64,000 bases of DNA from Sphingomonas sp. BK235. GTDB lineage: Bacteria > Pseudomonadota > Alphaproteobacteria > Sphingomonadales > Sphingomonadaceae. Location: positions 28,075 through 92,074 of the forward strand of contig NZ_SLXN01000014.1 in the NCBI RefSeq assembly GCF_004345855.1, in the 5' to 3' direction. Below, piece by piece: positions 17,648 to 27,633 of the stretch; position 1 is the stretch's first letter; every line of letters begins with the position of its first letter. The position numbers were made by a program, and so were the translations under genes. The notes beneath the pieces are model-generated. The model was not told the origin of the DNA, ran no database searches, and saw only the letters and a program-made list of their open reading frames with translations.

Positions 17648-18610
17648 TCATCTCTCCGGTTCCCTTCGCTTGATGGTCCAGCCTGAGCTCGTCTTAACGG
17701 TTCGGGCCTCAAGCAGATCGGCTAGACGTTGTAGCGCTTCGGCAGGCGGCTCATCGAGTGGGATCGCTCCGGTAAACCGCATTCTGGCGACTTCCGGAGA
17801 GAGGGACACCGGCACACCAAGCGACCTAGCCAAATCCGACCCAACGCTGACCATTTCGGCATTGGCGTACACGAGGCTGCCTCTGGTCCAGCTGCCGACT
17901 GTCCTCGCCGGGCTCTTGGCGAGAACCATCTTGGAGCCGTTGATGGTGACCGCTTCACCGGCGTTGACCAAGACGTTTCCCTCATCCGGGTCTATTGCGA
18001 CCGCACCCTCAGACACGGCGAGGCGAACTTTTCCGGGTTCCGCGCTGATGTTGAACGCCGTACCGACGTCCTGGAATATTCGGTTCCCGACACGTACCTC
18101 GAACGAACGCTCAGCATCGTGCGTCACGCGAAGGAAGATCTCTCCCTGCTTCAAGACGAGCTGACGCTCTTCCGGTCGCTTCACCGTCAGCTCCGTTCCG
18201 CCGTTCAGCATGAGCGACGTGCCGTCTGCGAGGCTTACGCTGCGAGTCACTCCGGGCGCAGTCCGCAAGATCAAGTCCGGCTCCGCATTTTCGGAAGATA
18301 GAACGAGGCCGGTGATCGATGCGGCAAGCGCCCCGCTGGCCGCCAGCCACCAGCCCATGCGGCTCCGCCGCGGCGGGCCGCCGGCTTCGAGGTCGTTTGC
18401 GGCCTCGGGGACGGAACTCGACGCAAGTTGCTCGACGACGCGCATTCCGCTCGTCAATGCCAGCGATGCCCGCCGATACAGCGCCGGATGTGCGGAATCG
18501 GCTTCCAGCCAGTCGATGTGCGCCTCCCACTCGTCGAAATCGGGTGATTGCAGCCGCGCTGCCCAGTAAAGCGCCTCGTTCAGCGGCCCGCTCCCGGCAT
18601 CGTTGCTCAT
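17648..18610 (-). CDS. FecR family anti-sigma/signal-transducing protein
   Basis: A 320-residue inner-membrane regulator. It has an N-terminal DUF4880-like segment (EALYWAARLQSPDFDEWEAHIDWLEADSAHPALYRR), one transmembrane helix (WWLAASGALAASITGLVL), and a periplasmic FecR domain (APGVTRSVSLADGTSLMLNGGTELTV...VGTAFNI). It ends with a short STN-like tail (LDEPPAEALQRLADLLEA). It would relay occupancy of the TonB receptor at 19314 to the sigma factor. Its start overlaps the sigma gene stop by 4 nt. Confidence 0.92.
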   Translation of the reverse strand: MSNDAGSGPLNEALYWAARLQSPDFDEWEAHIDWLEADSAHPALYRRASLALTSGMRVVEQLASSSVPEAANDLEAGGPPRRSRMGWWLAASGALAASITGLVLSSENAEPDLILRTAPGVTRSVSLADGTSLMLNGGTELTVKRPEERQLVLKQGEIFLRVTHDAERSFEVRVGNRIFQDVGTAFNISAEPGKVRLAVSEGAVAIDPDEGNVLVNAGEAVTINGSKMVLAKSPARTVGSWTRGSLVYANAEMVSVGSDLARSLGVPVSLSPEVARMRFTGAIPLDEPPAEALQRLADLLEARTVKTSSGWTIKRREPER

Positions 18611-19134
18611 CGCGACAGCTCCCAAGGAGCATCCAGCTCGACCTGCGCCGATGCTATCGCACGATATGCCTTCTGCAGGTGCTTTTCGACCGCGCTCAGG
18701 GAAAGGCCCTCTTCAGCAGCGAGCTGCTTTTGCGAGACGTCATCGATCCGATGCCGCCGGATGATCCTTTCGGTCCTTGGACCGAGGCTTCGCAACAGCT
18801 CCTCCATGATACGAAGGCTTTCCCGCGACATAAGGATCTGTTCCGCGTTTGGGGACTGATCTATCTCAAACCCGTCGGCACCATCCACTTGCCAAGACCG
18901 ATCGCGCTGCCCCCGTCGCAGGTTGGAGCGCATGTCGTCGAGCGCGAGGTTGTGCGGCATCTTCATCAGATAGGCTCGCGACACCTGACCAACATTCGGC
19001 GCACGTTGGACCTTGAGCCACAGATCCTGCAACAGGTCGTCGGCGCGATCATCTCCCCCGAGCGCACGAAGATATCGCAGGATCATGGCTCGGTTGTCGA
19101 CGAACAGCTTAGTCAGAGGCGCTTCGACGCTCAT
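18607..19134 (-). CDS. ECF RNA polymerase sigma factor (FecI-like)
   Basis: A 175-residue sigma-70 family protein with region 2 (RAMILRYLRALGGDDRADDLLQDLWLKVQRA) and region 4 (LGPRTERIIRRHRIDDVSQKQLAAEEGLSLSAVEKHLQKAYRAI). ATG at 19134 (MSVEAPLTKLF) is preferred over the far-upstream 19296 start, whose first 54 residues do not resemble sigma factors. It is translationally coupled to FecR and adjacent to the TonB receptor, so an iron-chelate or other ligand-responsive cell-surface signalling system is likely. Confidence 0.92.
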   Translation of the reverse strand: MSVEAPLTKLFVDNRAMILRYLRALGGDDRADDLLQDLWLKVQRAPNVGQVSRAYLMKMPHNLALDDMRSNLRRGQRDRSWQVDGADGFEIDQSPNAEQILMSRESLRIMEELLRSLGPRTERIIRRHRIDDVSQKQLAAEEGLSLSAVEKHLQKAYRAIASAQVELDAPWELSR

Positions 19135-19313
19135 GCGGAGCTCACCATGCGTTGTCGATGTGACGAGCCCCAGCGGAAACGCCGGGTCGGCGTGGCGCCC
19201 GCCACCCGGCCTTCTGGCCGCTCGTGTTGCTAATCGCCCGGACATCTCGCGGCAACTCTCCCTGCTTGTGCGGAAAAAACGCCACCGATCTGCCAAACCC
19301 GTACGACATGGTC

Positions 19314-21680
19314 TCAGAAGGCCGCGTGGAAGTTCAAGCTCACGGCGCGAGGACGCTGTGGCGTTGACTGGCGTTCGCTACTCAGGGTGAACGGGTTGCC
19401 GTAGCCAAAGAGGCTTGATCGATCGTTCAAGAGGTTCTCGACGGATAGCGAAACCGAGTGTAGGCCGCGCCTCAGACGCGCTCCAAGGCTCGTGGAGACA
19501 ACATCACCTTGAGTGATGCCGTTGAGAAACCCGAACCCCAGACGCGACTTTCCACGGTAGGCGAAACGTCCCTCCAGGCCGAGTTCCCATCCATTGGCGA
19601 AGGACCGCTTCCAATCAGCGCCGGCGAAGCCGGTAAGGTCGGGAACGCTAGGTACCTCGGCAGCCGCCGTTCCGGGTCCGATGTCTATGACTTCGGTTAC
19701 CGAACTGCCGGCCCGGAGCGTAAGGCCGTGGCGGATGAGCCACGCTACGGACAGGTCGACGTTCAACAAGGTCAAGCCGTTGGTGTTGGCGGCGTAGAGG
19801 AATCCGAATTCGTCCGCCAAGCTGCCTTGGGTACGGTTCCATCTTGCCGCGGAGACAGCGGCGTTGACCTCTACGGGATTATCGCCCTCGACTTTGTGAT
19901 CGAGCTGCAATGTAGCGACCCGTATCAGATCTGGCTGGTAATAGTTGGAGTAGAACCCGGGCACAATGTTGCCGGCGAACTCTTGATCCACTCGGAAGAC
20001 TGAGTATCCACCCGACCGGAAGCCTTGCTTAAGGCCGAAGGAAACCGCCGTTGTCTGGCTGGCCAGCCAGGTAAGCTGCGCCATGGGAGAAACATTCGAT
20101 TCAGTGGGGCCGCGTCCAGGCAAGAGGTCCGCCACCACGTTCAGGTTTGTGGAAGCGCGTTGCCAGGAAAGGGTTCCCCGAAGCCCTGCCGTCAACAGCA
20201 GCTCGCCCGAACGCACCGCAATCTGGCCGAACAGCGCGGCATTGACCCGGTCGCTTCGCAGGTTCGCCGCGATATCGCGCAGTATGGGCAGATCGCCATC
20301 TTGCCTTGCGGCATCGTGCTCCGCGAAAACGGCTACTCCAGCAATCCATCCAGCTCCTCTCGGGGTAGACCGCGCGAGCCGGGTTTCGTGGTTGAAGGTA
20401 GTGAGCCGCCGAGCGTCCCGGAAAGAGGCTGGCGCACCCGCTCGGGCGCTCGCATCGTAGGTCGCCTCGACCGCGTTGACTCCGAACGACGTAGTGGTGA
20501 CGAGTTCTGCATCTCCCACGGGTCCGCGCGCTTCCACGTCGAACAGGCTAAACGTGTTCCGAGAGGGTTGCGCGACCTTGCTTGCTCGGGTGAGTGGTCC
20601 GCCTTCGCCCGTGACGTAGTTGCTGTCGTCCGAATCGACACGCTGATGTGTCGCGATCGTGTCGATCGTCCATGCGCCGGAACTAATCCGTAGCTGAGCC
20701 CGACCGCCGTAAGTTGCCGAGCTGTTGACGTCCTTCAGGCTACGCCTGACGTCATCGATATAGCCAGGGTCCGTTGTGCGATAGCCTAGCACGCGAATGG
20801 CGGCTTGGTCGTCGGCGATAGGCAAGTTGACGACTCCAGCCGCAGCCATGCCGAGCCCGCCCGAACGAACGCTGGAGATCGACGCGTCGACGAACCCGGA
20901 TGCCCGGCTGAGGTCCGGACGCTCGGGCTCGATGCGCAAGACGCCGCCCAGCGTTCCGCCGCCATAGAGCGTTCCCTGCGCGCCCTTGAGCAGCTCCACG
21001 CGGTTCACGTCGTAGAGCAGGAGGCCGGGATCCGGCGCGTTGAAGTTGATCCGGGCCTCCCCGAGGTACTCGCCCAGCACGGCCTCCGTCGCGCCGGCGA
21101 AGCTCGAGTCCGCGATCCCCCGAAGGAACAGCTTGTCCCGCCCGCGCCCAAGCGCGGTCGACGAAAGCGAGGGGATACGTGCCGCCAGCTCACCCGGACT
21201 GCGGCCACCATCGTGAACGCTCAGCGGCGTGTCGAATCGCGCGTACTCGACCCCGCCGCCCGACAGCAGAAGGGGCAGCGCCCGCTTCGTCGCTATCACC
21301 ACGATGTCTTCGGCGGGACGTTGGATCGGAGCGGGCGAGGGAGGCGCAACCTTGTTCGGAGGATCGAGCCGGACCAGCCGATACGTCCGTGGACCGAGCC
21401 TGCGCACGCCTATCCCTGTGCCACGCAGCAACCGCCGCAACGCGGCCGCTGCCGACATGCTTCCTTTCAGGGGGCGCGTGCGAAGCCGCGGATCCACGTG
21501 AACCTCGCCGCCGATCGTGACCTTCGCACGCGAACTCAGTCGCTCGATCGCTTCCATCACCGGCAGCGAGGGCAGATCATACGCTTCCGGTCCGACCGCG
21601 AACGACCGGACCGGGAAGCAGGTGATCAGGACGAGGGCGGCCGCCACGCGTTGCGCCGGCCGATAGCCCGCCCAGCGCAC
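19314..21680 (-). CDS. TonB-dependent receptor with N-terminal STN signalling domain
   Basis: A 788-residue outer-membrane receptor. Signal peptide (about residues 1-28), STN domain (AYDLPSLPVMEAIERLSSRAKVTIGG...GTGIGVRRLGPRTYRLV, about 33-105), plug (about 125-240, with VELLKGAQGTLYGGGTLGG) and beta-barrel ending in Phe (SLNFHAAF). The STN domain matches the downstream FecI/FecR pair, making this the trigger of a surface-signalling system. The ligand is unknown and no siderophore genes are nearby. Confidence 0.93.
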   Translation of the reverse strand: MRWAGYRPAQRVAAALVLITCFPVRSFAVGPEAYDLPSLPVMEAIERLSSRAKVTIGGEVHVDPRLRTRPLKGSMSAAAALRRLLRGTGIGVRRLGPRTYRLVRLDPPNKVAPPSPAPIQRPAEDIVVIATKRALPLLLSGGGVEYARFDTPLSVHDGGRSPGELAARIPSLSSTALGRGRDKLFLRGIADSSFAGATEAVLGEYLGEARINFNAPDPGLLLYDVNRVELLKGAQGTLYGGGTLGGVLRIEPERPDLSRASGFVDASISSVRSGGLGMAAAGVVNLPIADDQAAIRVLGYRTTDPGYIDDVRRSLKDVNSSATYGGRAQLRISSGAWTIDTIATHQRVDSDDSNYVTGEGGPLTRASKVAQPSRNTFSLFDVEARGPVGDAELVTTTSFGVNAVEATYDASARAGAPASFRDARRLTTFNHETRLARSTPRGAGWIAGVAVFAEHDAARQDGDLPILRDIAANLRSDRVNAALFGQIAVRSGELLLTAGLRGTLSWQRASTNLNVVADLLPGRGPTESNVSPMAQLTWLASQTTAVSFGLKQGFRSGGYSVFRVDQEFAGNIVPGFYSNYYQPDLIRVATLQLDHKVEGDNPVEVNAAVSAARWNRTQGSLADEFGFLYAANTNGLTLLNVDLSVAWLIRHGLTLRAGSSVTEVIDIGPGTAAAEVPSVPDLTGFAGADWKRSFANGWELGLEGRFAYRGKSRLGFGFLNGITQGDVVSTSLGARLRRGLHSVSLSVENLLNDRSSLFGYGNPFTLSSERQSTPQRPRAVSLNFHAAF

Positions 21681-21710
21681 CGGGCTCAGAGCGCTCGCTC
21701 CGGCATGCGT

Positions 21711-22334
21711 TCAGAACCGGATGCCGACCCCGCTGACGATCTGGTGCCGTTCCGAGCTGGGGCCACCGGAACCACTTCGTGCGTAACGATACTCGGCCTT
21801 GATGAAAGCGTGGTCGTTGATGGCGCGCTCGAGGCCCGCTCCGACCCTGAAGCCATCCTCGGTCCTGTGCGAGCGCGCCGGAGCGTCGACGCCATCGATT
21901 GCGCCGTCGAAGGTCGTTCTCGTGCGAATGTTCTCGTAGCCACCAAGGACGTAACCCAACGTGCGTTCACCCAAGACATATCCGAGCCGAGCCCCGGCAA
22001 ACAGGGCGCGTTGCCCCTTCTCGCACACGCGACCAGCCAGGCTTGGCGTTCCCGACGTCGCTGCGAGATCGAAGGTCCCGCAGTTCTTGTTGGTCGTCCC
22101 ACTCACCTCGCCGACCACGCCCACCACGACGTTTCCGGTGCGCAAGTCATAGCCGCCTCCCGTGCCGTAGAGCAAACTGTCGTCCTTGAGGCTTCGGTCG
22201 AGCACCTCACGCTTGTCGTGGCTCAGGCCTGCGATCGCCTCGACGTGCGGACCCGAGAAGGACTGGGCGTGGGCGTGAGCGTTGGACCCGCACGCGAGCG
22301 CGATGAAGAATAAGACACGCAAAACGTGAAACAT
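21711..22334 (-). CDS. small outer-membrane beta-barrel protein (OmpA/Opa-like)
   Basis: A 207-residue protein with signal peptide (MFHVLRVLFFIALACGSNAHAHAQ) and alternating strands, AGARLGYVLGERTLGYVLGGYENI and KAEYRYARSG, ending GVGIRF with the terminal Phe typical of barrel proteins. It contains one Cys pair. It precedes the TonB receptor on the same strand by 30 nt, so it may belong to the same transcript. Function unknown. Confidence 0.82.
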   Translation of the reverse strand: MFHVLRVLFFIALACGSNAHAHAQSFSGPHVEAIAGLSHDKREVLDRSLKDDSLLYGTGGGYDLRTGNVVVGVVGEVSGTTNKNCGTFDLAATSGTPSLAGRVCEKGQRALFAGARLGYVLGERTLGYVLGGYENIRTRTTFDGAIDGVDAPARSHRTEDGFRVGAGLERAINDHAFIKAEYRYARSGSGGPSSERHQIVSGVGIRF

Positions 22335-23157
22335 GGAAGCTCCTGATTATCCAATCGGCTGCGAGCGTTTCCCGCCGCCGCAGGACGCAGCGTCACGACG
22401 CCCTGCCTCGATCTAACGACACGGGCGCGTCGAACCCGCACTTCCGATTTCCACACAGATGCGACAACGTGTGAAAATCGGCTTGAGTGCTGGGGAGGCA
22501 ACGGCAGACAACGCTTCGAGACCGTAGCGGGAAAAATCTCGAGTGTTACGGCAGCTTTACGGCACCGCGCTAGAAACGGGATCCAATCACCGACCGCCTC
22601 GCATAGGCGCGACACTCTGCCGGCGGTCGAGTGTGCTTGGCGCCGTTCTCGTCAGCGAGGGTGCCGTCGCCTCGCTTCGATGGCATATCCGCCTGATGGA
22701 TGAGACGCGCGCTGCCGTAACCTCTACAACACGGCCGCGTGCAATAGAGCGGTCGGCACGCTCCTGCACTCCATGTTGATGTGCCACTATTGTTCACGGC
22801 GAGGTCAGTGGAGGCAGACCGCTGCGAGCATGTGGCTGAGGCTGAAACTAGCCCGACGCATTTGCGGCGTAGACGCGGCCCATAGCGGTCTCTGCCCCCC
22901 CCGCGCCGAGAACCCACAACGTGACTCCAAGGCGGAAGCGAATTGCAGTTAGTGGTTTATATGGCGCCAGCGCGGCCCCTCCCTGCTCGTGGCGAGGACC
23001 CAGTTGCGGACGTTCGAGTGTCGTTTACTCCTGCTTAAAACCGGAAGTCCGTTCACATAGGCTAATAGGTGTGAGCCCGTTCCGTGCGACGAGACGTTGA
23101 GGTGGTTCAGTCGCTTTTCCGATCCTGGCAGAGCTCCTGCTCACACGGAGAAGAAAC
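22335..23157. other. long intergenic region (823 bp)
   Basis: No convincing coding region is seen on either strand. The right part (about 22994-23061) resembles the dispersed intergenic repeat of this window (GAGGACCCAGTTGCGGACGTTCG). The upstream promoter of the outer-membrane/TonB genes should lie at the left end and that of the alcohol dehydrogenase at the right end. Confidence 0.5.
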
Positions 23158-24333
<1,176 letters not shown>

Positions 24334-24364
24334 GCTGCGCATCCCTCATCGTCGTGGCGGCGTG

Positions 24365-24384
24365 CGATCCCTTTTTAGGGATCG
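24365..24384. terminator. hairpin after the alcohol dehydrogenase
   Basis: CGATCCC (24365-24371) and GGGATCG (24378-24384) form a 7-bp stem around a TTTTTA loop, 32 nt after the alcohol dehydrogenase stop. No T-run follows the stem; candidate terminator or processing site. Confidence 0.4.
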
Positions 24385-24482
24385 AGCGCCGCGATGACCG
24401 GCGCACGGCAGCTCGCAGATCAACTGGTGCCAGGCACGGACGGTGCTCGTTGAGCCGTCTCAGATAACTGAAATGGAACGAG

Positions 24483-25256
24483 ATGCACGAGATCAACCGC
24501 GGCTCCGGCCGCAAGCTGCTGCTTGTCCACGGTCTGGGCGGAACCTCACGATCATGGAGCCCCATTCTGGACTCGCTCGGCGCCAGTCGAGCGGTGATCG
24601 CGATCGACCTGCCCGGACATGGCGCCACCCCTGCGGAGCCCGATAGTGGGACGTTCGACGGTCTGGTCGGGAGCGTCCAGCGCTATATCGTGAAACACGA
24701 GCTGACCGGGATCGACGTCGTCGGCAGCTCGATGGGTGCCCGGCTAGCGCTCGAACTTGCCAGGCGCGGCGTCGTCGGCAACGTCATCGCCCTTGACCCG
24801 GGTGGGTTCTGGCGTGGTTGGGAGCGCACCTTCTTCAAGACCACGATCGGCGTCTCGGGCCGCTTGTTGCGGGCGATCCGGCCCGCCTTGCCGACGCTGG
24901 GCCGTAACGCGGCCTCGCGCACTGCCCTGCTCGCCCAATTGTCCGCGCATCCCTGGGCGCTTGACCCGCAGATGGTGGCGACCGAGCTGACAAGTTTCAG
25001 TACGACACCGACGTTCGATGCGCTGGTTCATGACCTTGCGACCGGACCCGAGCAAACCGGTCCTGCTGCCGACAGCACTGGCCGGATCGTGATCGGATGG
25101 GGCAGGCACGACAGGCTTTGCCTGCCGAGTCAGGCGGCGCGCGCAAATGCTGCGTTCCCGTCCGCAGAGCTGCACTGGTTCGAGTCCAGCGGTCATTTTC
25201 CGATGTGGGACATGCCGGAGGAGACGGTCCAGGTCATCCTCAAAACTACACAGTAA
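24483..25256 (+). CDS. alpha/beta hydrolase (serine type), paralogue of the 46139 gene
   Basis: A 257-residue hydrolase: HGLGGTSRSW oxyanion motif, IDLPGHGATPAE, nucleophile elbow GSSMGAR with Ser, late Asp in GWGRHDRLCL and His in SSGHFPMWD. It is an evident paralogue of the gene at 46139, sharing long identical blocks such as PGGFWRGWERTFFKTTIG and NAASRTALLAQLSA. It follows the alcohol dehydrogenase here, whereas its twin follows a catalase-like gene. The substrate is unknown. Confidence 0.88.
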   Translation: MHEINRGSGRKLLLVHGLGGTSRSWSPILDSLGASRAVIAIDLPGHGATPAEPDSGTFDGLVGSVQRYIVKHELTGIDVVGSSMGARLALELARRGVVGNVIALDPGGFWRGWERTFFKTTIGVSGRLLRAIRPALPTLGRNAASRTALLAQLSAHPWALDPQMVATELTSFSTTPTFDALVHDLATGPEQTGPAADSTGRIVIGWGRHDRLCLPSQAARANAAFPSAELHWFESSGHFPMWDMPEETVQVILKTTQ

Positions 25257-25606
25257 TAGTAGCGAGAAGTAACGCGACCCACAAATGGACATTGAACGGT
25301 GGTTTCGCGCTCCCCAACTTCGGACGTCCATTCATGTTAGCCCGGTACCTCGGTCAGCGATGGCGGAAATGGCGAGAGGTGGGACATTGCGGTCATTCCA
25401 CGGCGATCGTTGAAACGGCGGCTTTCGCCAACACCGGACGTTCCGAAGACGGCATACGGCAAGGAACGGCCGAGACAGGCCGGTAAAGGTCTGGCGGGTT
25501 GAAGACGAGACGAGATTCGCGGCCTCAACGATCGTCCCGCAAACGATCGTATCATGGGACTGCCGCGTCAGTGACAGCCCGTAGAGCCGAGGTCACCACG
25601 CCAAGG
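25257..25606. other. intergenic region with decayed dispersed repeats
   Basis: No gene is seen. About 25275-25340 contains CTCCCCAACTTCGGACGTCCATTCA-like sequence related to the dispersed repeat, and 25380-25445 contains a weaker second copy (GGACATTGCGGTCATTC, then ACCGGACGTTCC). Confidence 0.5.
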
Positions 25607-25990
25607 CTACCTCGCAGCGGCTGCATGGTGGCGCACCACAACCACGGCAGAAAGCCCGACAATCACGAGCCAGAACAGCGGCCAGCCGGCGAAGTGCAAG
25701 AGTGCCGCACACAGCACGGTGCCTAGGCCGGTGAGACCCGGCGGACGCCGCGTAGCAGCGAGAACCCGGCCGGCATGCCGATCACATAGGTTGCGATGCC
25801 GAGCACGTTGGGGATGGCAAGCTGCCGCTGAATGTCGATATCCGCTGTGAAGCTGACGCCAACACCCACGATCGCGAACCCTCCGACGAGCAAGGCCGCC
25901 GCCTGCGGCACGCCGCCCGGGCTGAGCTTCCAGAACGCGGAGGGGAAGGCATTGTCGCGGGAAAGCGCATATGCAAGTCGCGAAACATGC
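25607..25990 (-). pseudogene. APC-family amino-acid permease, C-terminal fragment
   Basis: Two minus-strand frames together resemble the last transmembrane helices of an APC permease: LAYALSRDNAFPSAFWKLSPGGVPQAAALLVGGFAIVGVGV, then VLGIATYVIGMPAGFSLLR, a frame change near 25735, and GLTGLGTVLCAALLHFAGWPLFWLVIVGLSAVVVV. Nothing of the first eight or nine helices is present, so this is a truncated, frameshifted remnant left by rearrangement. Confidence 0.6.
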
Positions 25991-26222
25991 CATGAGTCAT
26001 GGATCCGCCGCATTTCTTGCCATTGTCGTCGAGATAGCACTACTGGCGGGCTTCATATTCGGCGACAGCCTGAAATTCAAGAATATCGGAGTTCGCAAGA
26101 CGTTCCGCGATACTCCTATCGCGCTGTGGGTCGCCCTCGTGCCCGCATGGCTTACGGCAGAATCAACGCTCTATGCGCCGGTCAAGGCAGTGGCGGCGGA
26201 GGAGGCTGATGCGGCGGCCTAG
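25971..26222 (+). CDS. small hypothetical membrane protein
   Basis: An 83-residue reading frame with two hydrophobic segments (AAFLAIVVEIALLAGFIFG and IALWVALVPAWLTA) and an Ala/Glu-rich tail. It is not recognised and may itself be the C-terminal scrap of a larger transporter, since it abuts the permease fragment. The true start is uncertain (ATG at 25992 also possible). Confidence 0.35.
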   Translation: MQVAKHAMSHGSAAFLAIVVEIALLAGFIFGDSLKFKNIGVRKTFRDTPIALWVALVPAWLTAESTLYAPVKAVAAEEADAAA

Positions 26223-26466
26223 GCACGCTATCGAGCCTCGCTGAAACAATATGCCGGAATCGATGAGCCCGATTCCTGATCGGCATTGTCATATCGTCGT
26301 CTTCGGAGCGGACGGGGGAGGCGGCGTCGGGCGGAAGGAAGAGCCGGTAGAGGATGCACAGAATCCGAACGCCCGATCATCTTGCCGCGCCTTCCGGATT
26401 CGGAAGTCCGCGCATGATGACACACCGCAGACACTGCACATCATTCAATAATAACCGGCACTGCAG

Positions 26467-27633
26467 GTGCAATTATTTCGCTTGATAGCCTATTGCCATG
26501 GATTTCTCCTTGCATTAAACATGTATCTGACCTGTGATTGCGATGGGGGCATCGTGTTACACTGGACTTTTTTTACAGCGCCTGTAGCAATGCTGTCTAT
26601 CGCCGTCAGCATCGCTGCGACAGGTAGGCGCGACCATCCCGAACCGGTTGCGTCGAACACCCTTCCGGACGCCGTTTTTGCAGCAGAACCGCCGTGCCGT
26701 GACAAGGCGGACTGCGTGACCTTCGAACTGGTCGCCGACGTCGTGCCGTCGGGCGGCGTAAGGCTGGCAAATGGCTTCACCGCTCGGATGGAAGACTGGC
26801 AGGCAGTCGCCGTCACGGCCTTTGCCGCTGGCAAGGATGCGCTCGGTCGCCCCGCCTATGCGACATGCACCGCGGCACTTGTGGGCGAGAAAGTGCTGCT
26901 GACTGCGGCGCACTGCCTCGATACCGGCAAGGATAAAGAATTCCGCAAGGCCTTTCTGCAAGTCGACGGACGGTCGCTTGACGTGACCTGCGATCCCGAT
27001 CCCCGTTACTTCGCGGCGAAGTACAAGGGCCGCTCGCCGCGATCGAGCTTTGATTTCGCACTTTGCGAACTGAGCTGGACGGGACTGAAGCCCGCCACCC
27101 TGGACAGCATGACGTTCGAGACGGTCGATACCGAGACGTCCCTCCGGCCAATCTCCGGCGGAGGGAAGCCCGTCGTTCTGACCGGCTACGGATGCTCGGG
27201 CCTCCAGGTCGAAAATCATCGCCTGACCTTTACGGCCGACACCGGCATTTTCCGGATCGGCCAGGAGGCGATCGAGACCGGCGTGAGCGCAAGCGGCACC
27301 GAACCGGGCTACGTCATCCTACGATCCGGCAAGGGCGTGGAGCCGGCACTGTGCCCCGGCGATTCGGGCGGCCCCCTTATGAGCGGCCTGAAGGTGGTGC
27401 CACCCCTTAAGCCGGATGGAGTGGCGACGCTGATCAGCGACGGTGATCGCCGGGTTCGCGGCGTCAACTCGTCGATCGACTTCGAGGATCGCGCACAGGG
27501 CCCCTACGACTATATCTCCCGCGTCTCCGCGCTGGCCGGTACGGGCTTCGATTCCTACGCACGCGGTTGGCTCAAGCGGCATGCCAACGCTTCGATCTGT
27601 GGCCTGTCGACCGGAGCGGCACGATGCATCTGA
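26467..27633 (+). CDS. trypsin-like serine protease, exported
   Basis: Chymotrypsin-fold (S1) peptidase with the full triad: His in LLTAAHCLD, Asp in FDFALCEL and Ser in CPGDSGGPL, plus Cys residues flanking these motifs. The first about 40 codons are AT-rich and unlike the rest, so translation may begin at ATG 26590 (MLSIAVSIAATG) rather than GTG 26467. Either way a hydrophobic N-terminus suggests export. It is the first of four tightly linked plus-strand genes and overlaps the subtilase start by 10 nt. Confidence 0.85.
   Translation: MQLFRLIAYCHGFLLALNMYLTCDCDGGIVLHWTFFTAPVAMLSIAVSIAATGRRDHPEPVASNTLPDAVFAAEPPCRDKADCVTFELVADVVPSGGVRLANGFTARMEDWQAVAVTAFAAGKDALGRPAYATCTAALVGEKVLLTAAHCLDTGKDKEFRKAFLQVDGRSLDVTCDPDPRYFAAKYKGRSPRSSFDFALCELSWTGLKPATLDSMTFETVDTETSLRPISGGGKPVVLTGYGCSGLQVENHRLTFTADTGIFRIGQEAIETGVSASGTEPGYVILRSGKGVEPALCPGDSGGPLMSGLKVVPPLKPDGVATLISDGDRRVRGVNSSIDFEDRAQGPYDYISRVSALAGTGFDSYARGWLKRHANASICGLSTGAARCI

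Noticed and set aside
20805..22313. Long plus-strand open frame of about 500 codons across the TonB receptor and outer-membrane genes
   Set aside because: It is antisense to two clear genes, is Arg/Pro-rich and shows no family features; a typical shadow of high-GC coding DNA.
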